From Pseudomonas bubulae (GTDB taxonomy: Bacteria; Pseudomonadota; Gammaproteobacteria; Pseudomonadales; Pseudomonadaceae), in NCBI RefSeq assembly GCF_037023725.1, contig NZ_CP146077.1, positions 4,067,001 to 4,131,000 of the forward strand: DNA of 64,000 nt. Direction: 5' to 3'. Below, one piece after another: positions 59,230 through 64,000 of the stretch. A program made the position numbers and the translations under genes. The notes below the pieces were generated by a model. The model worked only from the letters and a program-made list of their open reading frames with translations, was not told the origin of the DNA and searched no databases. The first letter of the stretch is position 1; each line of letters starts with the position of its first letter.

Positions 59230-60354
59230 TCAGGCCTGCCGATATGGCAGCGCCGACCTCGCCTCTTCAGCATACGCCAGCACACCGACCCGCTCACGCT
59301 GCAAAAAGTCACTTACGGCCGCCTTCAAGCCCTGATGGCGCAGGTAATGCCATGAGTGTGTGATCACCGGTTCAAAGCCGCGAATCAGCTTGTGCTCGCC
59401 CTGAGCACCGGCATCAAAACGCCTGATACCGTGGGCGATAGCGTAATCCATGCCCTGGTAGAAACACGTCTCGAAATGCAGGCGGTCAAACTCGCCAAGA
59501 CATCCCCAGTAGCGACCATAGAGACTGTCGCCGCCGATCAGGCTGAACGCCATCGCAACCGGGGTCGAACCCTGTTTGGCCAGCACCACGCGAATCGATT
59601 CGGGCATGCGCTCGGCCAGCAGGCTGAAGAAATCCCGGGTCAGATACGGCGTTTGCCGTCGCACAGCATAGGTGTTGGCGTAGCAGGCGTAGACAAAATC
59701 CCATTGCGCTTCACTCACCTGCTGGCCTTCCAGCCACTCAAACTCAAACCCCTGCCCTGCCACTTGCTCACGCTCTTTGCGCATCTGTTTGCGCTTGCGT
59801 GAGCTCAGGGCATCGAGAAAATCCTGAAAGTCCCGGTACCCGCGGTTCTGCCAGTGAAACTGACAACCCAGCCGTTGCATCCAGCCGGGTTGTTGCGCCA
59901 GCGCCGTATCGGCGAGCAGGTCGGTGAAATTGATATGGGCGCTGGACAACCCTTCGATCTGCAGATAACCGGGCAAGGCCGCCAGCAGCTCAAGCCCGTC
60001 CTCGGCACGGGCGGCCAACAACCGGGGGCCGCTGACCGGACTGAACGGTACTGCCGCAAGCAGCTTGGGGTAGTACTCGATACCTGCCCGCTCACAGGCT
60101 TGCGCCCACTCGTGATCGAACACGTACTCACCGTAGGAATGCCATTTTCGATAACTGGGCAACGCCGCCTGCAACTGCCCATTTTCATAATGCAGTAAAT
60201 GCTCGGGCTGCCAGCCTGAATGCGGGCCCAGGCTGGCACTGTCTTCCAGGGTAGTGAGAAAGGCATGGCGCAAAAAAGGCTGGGCCACCGGCACCAGCGC
60301 ATCCCATTCATGGGCGGGGATGGTGGACAGGCTGTCGAGTCGTTGAAGCGGCAT
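59230..60354 (-). CDS. COG3146 / DUF482 family GNAT-like acyltransferase
   Basis: 374 residues. FemAB/GNAT-type fold with conserved HSGWQPEHLLHYENGQLQAA, FDHEWAQACERAGIEYYPKL, GCQFHWQNRGYRDFQDFLDAL, and SSRKRKQMRKERE, ending in GYEP-like FEPVITHSWHYL. The conserved SRKRKxxRKE block defines the family (peptidoglycan- or aminoacyl-transfer-like predicted). Function is not known. Its ATG faces the porin across 258 bases that hold the Pho-type repeats. Confidence 0.85.
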   Translation of the reverse strand: MPLQRLDSLSTIPAHEWDALVPVAQPFLRHAFLTTLEDSASLGPHSGWQPEHLLHYENGQLQAALPSYRKWHSYGEYVFDHEWAQACERAGIEYYPKLLAAVPFSPVSGPRLLAARAEDGLELLAALPGYLQIEGLSSAHINFTDLLADTALAQQPGWMQRLGCQFHWQNRGYRDFQDFLDALSSRKRKQMRKEREQVAGQGFEFEWLEGQQVSEAQWDFVYACYANTYAVRRQTPYLTRDFFSLLAERMPESIRVVLAKQGSTPVAMAFSLIGGDSLYGRYWGCLGEFDRLHFETCFYQGMDYAIAHGIRRFDAGAQGEHKLIRGFEPVITHSWHYLRHQGLKAAVSDFLQRERVGVLAYAEEARSALPYRQA

Positions 60355-60414
60355 TAATAGTCCTCAAGGCGCGGCGTAGACGCGATGGTATCACCCAACC
60401 ACTGAATCGCTTCA

Positions 60415-60470
60415 CTGTCACAGACTTGCTATCAGTCTGCCACTTTTCTGTCATATCCACCCGCGATACT
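60415..60470 (+). promoter_or_regulatory. Candidate Pho-box array and -10 of the porin gene
   Basis: CTGTCAC, a weaker TTGCTAT, CTGCCAC and CTGTCAT begin at 60415, 60426, 60437 and 60448, exactly 11 bases apart. The last two, joined by TTTT, match the Pho box CTGTCAT-N4-CTGTCAC. A GATACT -10 (60465-60470) lies ten bases after the last unit, the spacing seen in PhoB-activated promoters. The 140-base leader to the ATG holds one hairpin (ATGAGCG ... CGCTCAT). Confidence 0.65.
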
Positions 60471-60612
60471 GACGCCGCTTCTTAGAACACGGGGTTATGA
60501 GCGACCTGTTTGCCAACACGCTCATGACACGCCAAGCCTCGTTAACGTGAGCCCGTAAAGGGCCGATTTTTCTTGGGGTGGCTAGGGCCATCTCAGCACT
60601 GGGAGATTCATA

Positions 60613-61905
60613 ATGCGTCTTGTATCTACACGGGTTGCTGCGGGACTGTGTGGTGGCCTGGTATTGGCCATGAGCGTTCCGGCCAGCGCTGCGGTCGATG
60701 CCAAACTGCTCGAAATGCTAAAAGCCAACGGCTCTATTTCGCCTGCACAGTACTCCGAGCTGCAAACTGAACTCGCCAGTGAGAATCAAGCCAAGCAAGA
60801 AGCTGCCGCCAATCAGGTGAAAAAATCCGATCTCAGTGCCTTCGAACAGAAAGTCGCCTGGGCCGCCAAAACCGAACTCAAGGGGGATGTACGGGTTCGT
60901 CAGGAAACCGTCAAGATCGACGGCGAATCCGATGGCAAGAACAAGGACCGCCAACGTATTCGTGCTCGCCTGGGCGCCTATACCGAAATCAACCCGCAGG
61001 TGAATACCGGTATCCGTATCGCCACTGGCGGCGGTGACGATGCACGTTCCACCAACCAGGATCTGGACAACTACTTCGACAAGAAGCAACTGTGGCTGGA
61101 CATGGCGTTCATCGACTACCACCCGACCGCCGTCAAGGACCTGCACCTGATTGCCGGCAAGATGCCACAGCCGTGGGTCAATATGGGCGATGTAATCTGG
61201 GATAGCGATATCAACCCGGAAGGTCTGGCCGCCACTTACAAACACAATCTGGGCAACAGCGGCGTCGAAATGTTTGGTAGCGCCGGTTACTACACCCTCA
61301 AGGACAACGTTGACGGCGAAGGCGTGCAATTCAAGCACGACCTGAGCCTGTACGCCGGCCAGCTGGGTGCTCGCTTCGCCCCTACCGACAGCCTGAAAGT
61401 GACCTTGGGCGGCAGCGTTTACAGCTACAACAACGACAAGGACAGCAAGTGCCCGACCACCGGGACCAAGACCACCCCATGTGCACTCGGCGTCAACGGT
61501 AACAGCACTGACGAGTTCCGCCTGTACGAAGGCTTCGGCCAGGTCGATATCGCCAACCTGCCCGTGCCGCTGTCGCTGTACGGCCAATACGTGCATAACG
61601 CTGCCACCGACAGCGATCAGGATGATGCCTGGTTGGTGGGTTTCAAATCCAAGCTCAACGCCTTCAGCCTGGACTACAACTACCGCGATATTCAGCGTAA
61701 CGCCGTGGTCGGCGCTTTCACCGATTCTGACTTCGCCAACGGTACTACCGGTTCCCGCGGTCACAAGTTCAAAGTGGGTTATGAAATCGACAAGAACTTC
61801 GGTGTCGGCGTGACCTACTTCCTGACCAAGGCCGACTACGCGACCTCCACCCAGAAAGATGCCAAGGCCAACACCTTGCAGCTGGACCTGGAAGCCAAGT
61901 TCTAA
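60613..61905 (+). CDS. Outer-membrane putative porin (Porin_5-type)
   Basis: 430 residues. Signal peptide with AMSVPASA/AVDAKLLE junction, a helical N-terminal part (LLEMLKANGSISPAQYSELQ, coiled coil to about 75), then a 16-strand-like barrel (TELKGDVRVRQETVKIDGES, LDMAFIDYHPTAVKDLHLIAGK) ending in the outer-membrane signature LDLEAKF. One disulphide-forming pair is likely (CPTTGTKTTPC). Located behind a Pho-type promoter, so phosphate or polyphosphate-starvation uptake is a reasonable inference. It is not of the OprO/OprP sequence type. Confidence 0.85.
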   Translation: MRLVSTRVAAGLCGGLVLAMSVPASAAVDAKLLEMLKANGSISPAQYSELQTELASENQAKQEAAANQVKKSDLSAFEQKVAWAAKTELKGDVRVRQETVKIDGESDGKNKDRQRIRARLGAYTEINPQVNTGIRIATGGGDDARSTNQDLDNYFDKKQLWLDMAFIDYHPTAVKDLHLIAGKMPQPWVNMGDVIWDSDINPEGLAATYKHNLGNSGVEMFGSAGYYTLKDNVDGEGVQFKHDLSLYAGQLGARFAPTDSLKVTLGGSVYSYNNDKDSKCPTTGTKTTPCALGVNGNSTDEFRLYEGFGQVDIANLPVPLSLYGQYVHNAATDSDQDDAWLVGFKSKLNAFSLDYNYRDIQRNAVVGAFTDSDFANGTTGSRGHKFKVGYEIDKNFGVGVTYFLTKADYATSTQKDAKANTLQLDLEAKF

Positions 61906-61925
61906 AAGAAAGGTTTACTCAATAG

Positions 61926-61955
61926 ACAAAACGCTGAAGTCATTCAGCGTTTTGT
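61926..61955 (+). terminator. Porin gene terminator
   Basis: ACAAAACGCTGAA-GTCA-TTCAGCGTTTTGT, 13-base perfect stem starting 20 bases after the porin stop, with a TTTT run in the stem's right arm. Confidence 0.9.
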
Positions 61956-62029
61956 GCCGTAAAAGCAGAGCGAGGATGCCGTCGGCCCCCATCACATCCA
62001 CCGACAGTGTTCTCGTTCATGCCCCGCCA

Positions 62030-62257
62030 TCAGCGCGACTGCTCGCGCATCATTCGCTCAACCGTCTGCTCCAGATCCTCCGGTGGCGGTTCGGGAAGTT
62101 TTTGCAACGTGCCCCTCAACAAACGCATTTGCCTGATAAAACGCCTGCAGTTCGGACAGAACAGCAAATGATGGCGTACCAACAACCGCTGACGAAAACT
62201 CAGCTGGCCATCCAGATAGTCACTTGAGACCGCTACTTGCTGTTTGCAGGTCAACAT
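62030..62257 (-). CDS. Small zinc-binding anti-sigma factor (zf-HC2/ZAS-like, 75 aa)
   Basis: MLTCKQQVAVSSDYLDGQLS, RHHLLFCPNCRRFIRQMRLL: Cys4 and the H-x3-C-x2-C pattern (HLLFCPNC) match the ZAS zinc site of anti-sigma factors. No membrane segment, so it is soluble. Its start overlaps the sigma factor's end by seven bases, the normal layout of a sigma/anti-sigma pair. The signal it senses is unknown; redox release of zinc is a typical mode. Confidence 0.85.
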   Translation of the reverse strand: MLTCKQQVAVSSDYLDGQLSFRQRLLVRHHLLFCPNCRRFIRQMRLLRGTLQKLPEPPPEDLEQTVERMMREQSR

Positions 62258-62862
62258 TCGCCAGTTTCCTCGAAATGTTCCACGGTCGCGAAGACTTTGA
62301 GTCGGGCGCGATGTATCAACACCCGGACATTAGAGAGCGATATCTCAAGAATATTACAAATTTCTTCGAGTTCGAGCCCCTGGCGCTCGCGCAACACCAG
62401 CACACTGCTCTGCAACTGCGGCAGACTGAGGAGCGTTTGCTCAAGACATTCGCGCAACTCATCTTCGCTGAGCAATGCGTCAGGGCTGTCCTGATGCCAG
62501 GAATAAGGGGCAAGCAACCAGTGGCCATCGCTGGAAAACCGCTCATCGTCGACAGTACCGTGGGGCGAAGGCAAATCGTCGAGCAGCACTTCACGACGAT
62601 TTTGCTTGTAGCGTTGTTTCGCCGCATTGGCCGTGATGGTCAGCAGCCAGGTTTTCAGGCTCGAACGGCCTTCGAACCCGGACAGGTTGCGCACCACTGA
62701 CAGCCAGGCGTCCTGAACGATTTCGTCAGCATGGCGATTGCCGACGATCGCATAGGCCACAGCGCGCATGGCACCTTGATAGGTAGTGACCAGCTCGCGG
62801 AAGGCCTGTTGCTCGCCGTTAAGCAGACGTTTGAGCAGGTCAGCGTCGTCAACAGTTGCCAT
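62251..62862 (-). CDS. ECF RNA polymerase sigma factor
   Basis: 203 residues. Sigma region 2 (FRELVTTYQGAMRAVAYAIV, HADEIVQDAWLSVVRNLSGF, GRSSLKTWLLTITANAAKQR) and region 4 (LRECLEQTLLSLPQLQSSVL, GLELEEICNILEISLSNVRV) are complete. A long linker (RREVLLDDLPSPHGTVDDER...) lies between them. It is the homologue, by position, of P. aeruginosa PA3285 beside PA3286. The regulon is not visible here; its own promoter lies in the gap of 137 bases upstream that also holds a REPIN. Confidence 0.92.
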   Translation of the reverse strand: MATVDDADLLKRLLNGEQQAFRELVTTYQGAMRAVAYAIVGNRHADEIVQDAWLSVVRNLSGFEGRSSLKTWLLTITANAAKQRYKQNRREVLLDDLPSPHGTVDDERFSSDGHWLLAPYSWHQDSPDALLSEDELRECLEQTLLSLPQLQSSVLVLRERQGLELEEICNILEISLSNVRVLIHRARLKVFATVEHFEETGEC

Positions 62863-62896
62863 GCAGGTCTCCGCAACCGGAAAGTGATTTTTCTGT

Positions 62897-62981
62897 GTGG
62901 GAGCGGGCTTGCTCGCGATAGCATCACCGCAGTTTGCCTGTCAGACCGCGCTGCCTGTATTGCGAGCAAGCCCGCTCCCAC
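62897..62981. repeat. REPIN between the ECF sigma gene and the FabH-like gene
   Basis: GTGGGAGCGGGCTTGCTCGCGATA and inverted TTGCGAGCAAGCCCGCTCCCAC, one change in the inner part of the right arm. It lies 34 bases upstream of the sigma start and 18 bases after the FabH-like stop, both read on the minus strand. Confidence 0.92.
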
Positions 62982-62999
62982 CACAAACCAGCTGTGACC

Positions 63000-64000
63000 T
63001 TAGCGTTTACGCAGAATCACGCTGCCAATCGAGTAGCCGGCACCGAACGAGCTGAGCACCGCCAGCGAACCGCTTGGCAAGTCGTCCTGGTACTTGTGGA
63101 AGGCAATCACCGAACCGGCCGAACTGGTGTTGGCATAGGTGTCGAGAATCACCGGAGCTTCTTCGACCGAAGCTTCGCGGCCCAACAGCTTGCGCACGAT
63201 CAGGTGGTTCATGCTCAGGTTGGCCTGATGCAACCAGAAACGTTTGACTTGCGCCACGTCCAGCTGGTTTTCCTGCAGATGCTGGCCGATCAGTTCAGCC
63301 ACCATCGGGCAGACATCGCGGAAGACCTTGCGCCCTTCTTGTACGAACAGTTTGTCCGGGCTGTCAGCTGGCTCGTCGGATGCACGGTTGAGGAAGCCGA
63401 AATTGTTGCGAATATTGTTCGAATACGTAGTCAGCAGTTTAGTGCTGACGATGTCGAACTGGTGTTCGGACGTTGCCAGGTCGGCACGCTCGACCACTAT
63501 CGCGGTCGCGGCATCGCCAAAGATAAAGTGGCTGTCACGGTCACGGAAATTCAAGTGGCCGGTGCATACTTCAGGGCTGATAAGCAGTACCGCGCGAGCC
63601 TGGCCCAACTGGACGCTGTTGCTGGCGGTCTGGATACCGAACGTTGCGGAAGAACAGGCCACGTTCATGTCAAAACCAAAACCCTGAATGCCCAGTGCAT
63701 GTTGCACTTCGATGGCAATGGCCGGGTACGGGCGTTGCAGGTTGGAGCAGGCCACGATCACGCCGTCGATGTCAGCGGCGGTTTTACCCGCGCGTTCCAG
63801 CGCTTGTTTGGCAGCGCCAACGGCCATTTCGCAGAGTACCGACATTTCGTCGTTGGAGCGCTCCGGCAAATGCGGGCGCATGCGCTGCGGGTCAAGGATG
63901 CCTTCCTTGTCCATCACAAAGCGGCTTTTTATGCCCGAAGCCTTTTCGATAAAGGCGGCGCTGGACTCGGCCAGAGGCTGGATTTCACCGGCCTCGATAG
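63000..64000 (-). CDS. Beta-ketoacyl-ACP synthase III-like protein (FabH homologue; 5' end cut by the window edge)
   Basis: 333 codons are visible without an in-frame stop up to the edge. Catalytic Cys in NVACSSATFG, His in FWLHQANLSMN and Asn in DTYANTSSAGS give the FabH Cys-His-Asn triad. It belongs to the PA3286-type group that condenses acyl-CoA with malonyl-ACP and so links fatty acid breakdown to synthesis; this assignment is from gene position and similarity. The in-frame sequence continues upstream of the apparent start at 63917 (IEAGEIQPLAESSAAFIEKA), so the true start lies beyond the window. Confidence 0.88.
   Translation of the reverse strand, partial: IEAGEIQPLAESSAAFIEKASGIKSRFVMDKEGILDPQRMRPHLPERSNDEMSVLCEMAVGAAKQALERAGKTAADIDGVIVACSNLQRPYPAIAIEVQHALGIQGFGFDMNVACSSATFGIQTASNSVQLGQARAVLLISPEVCTGHLNFRDRDSHFIFGDAATAIVVERADLATSEHQFDIVSTKLLTTYSNNIRNNFGFLNRASDEPADSPDKLFVQEGRKVFRDVCPMVAELIGQHLQENQLDVAQVKRFWLHQANLSMNHLIVRKLLGREASVEEAPVILDTYANTSSAGSVIAFHKYQDDLPSGSLAVLSSFGAGYSIGSVILRKR

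Overview
The window is a chromosomal segment of a fluorescent-type Pseudomonas (P. fluorescens / P. putida relatives). This rests on gene content and order: a flagellar rod/ring cluster beside the phenylalanine hydroxylase operon phhABC, cpxR / CpxP-like gene / cpxA, gbuR-gbuA-symporter, and ECF sigma factor beside a FabH-like synthase. The many GTGGGAGC...GCTCCCAC palindrome pairs (REPINs) point the same way. There is no prophage, integrase, transposase, CRISPR array, rRNA or canonical tRNA gene. Functional names come from recognising protein families by eye; no database search was run.

Layout. 1-3.5 kb: flgF-G-H-I-J (minus; flgJ cut by the edge). 3.8-8.1 kb: PhhR regulator divergent from phhA-phhB-aminotransferase, with PhhR-type and sigma54-like sites between them. 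8.3-12.5 kb: two small genes, an MFS exporter, arfB, an aromatic amino acid permease and a strongly structured, possibly RNA-encoding gap. 12.5-18.5 kb: minus-strand rnm-yciO-scpA-scpB-DUF1289-rluB and divergent yciB-yciI. 18.6-21.2 kb: Cpx-like envelope-stress system with a CpxR box. 21.4-32.6 kb: nitroreductase, TrkH, AraC regulator, exporter, Rdx protein, PlpD-type patatin autotransporter, MarR, RecQ, YecA, DUF454 and TapT. 32.6-36.2 kb: guanidinobutyrate catabolism (gbuR, gbuA, symporter). 36.4-43.1 kb: orphan secreted protein, a 41-aa gene behind an Anr/FNR-type promoter, LysR/MFS pair, small proteins, CvfB-like S1 protein and a TorF-like protein. 43.3-47.6 kb: DEAD-box helicase, mechanosensitive channel, hydrolase and exporter. 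47.8-53.6 kb: one 1944-residue toxin-like protein ending in an HExxH metalloprotease. 53.9-60.4 kb: azoreductase/LysR pair, PpiA, ABC exporter, AqpZ and a FemAB/GNAT-like protein. 60.4-64 kb: porin behind an 11-bp-periodic Pho-box array, ECF sigma factor with a small zinc anti-sigma, and a FabH-like synthase cut by the edge.

How the genes work together. phhABC, the permease and PhhR form an aromatic amino acid uptake and degradation group. gbuA and the symporter take up and hydrolyse guanidino compounds. The scp/yciO/rnm/rluB cluster is housekeeping (chromosome condensation, tRNA and rRNA maturation). The least-explained items are the giant toxin-like protein, the 128-nt multi-hairpin element at 12107-12234, the Anr-controlled mini-gene at 37005-37130 and the Pho-box-controlled porin.
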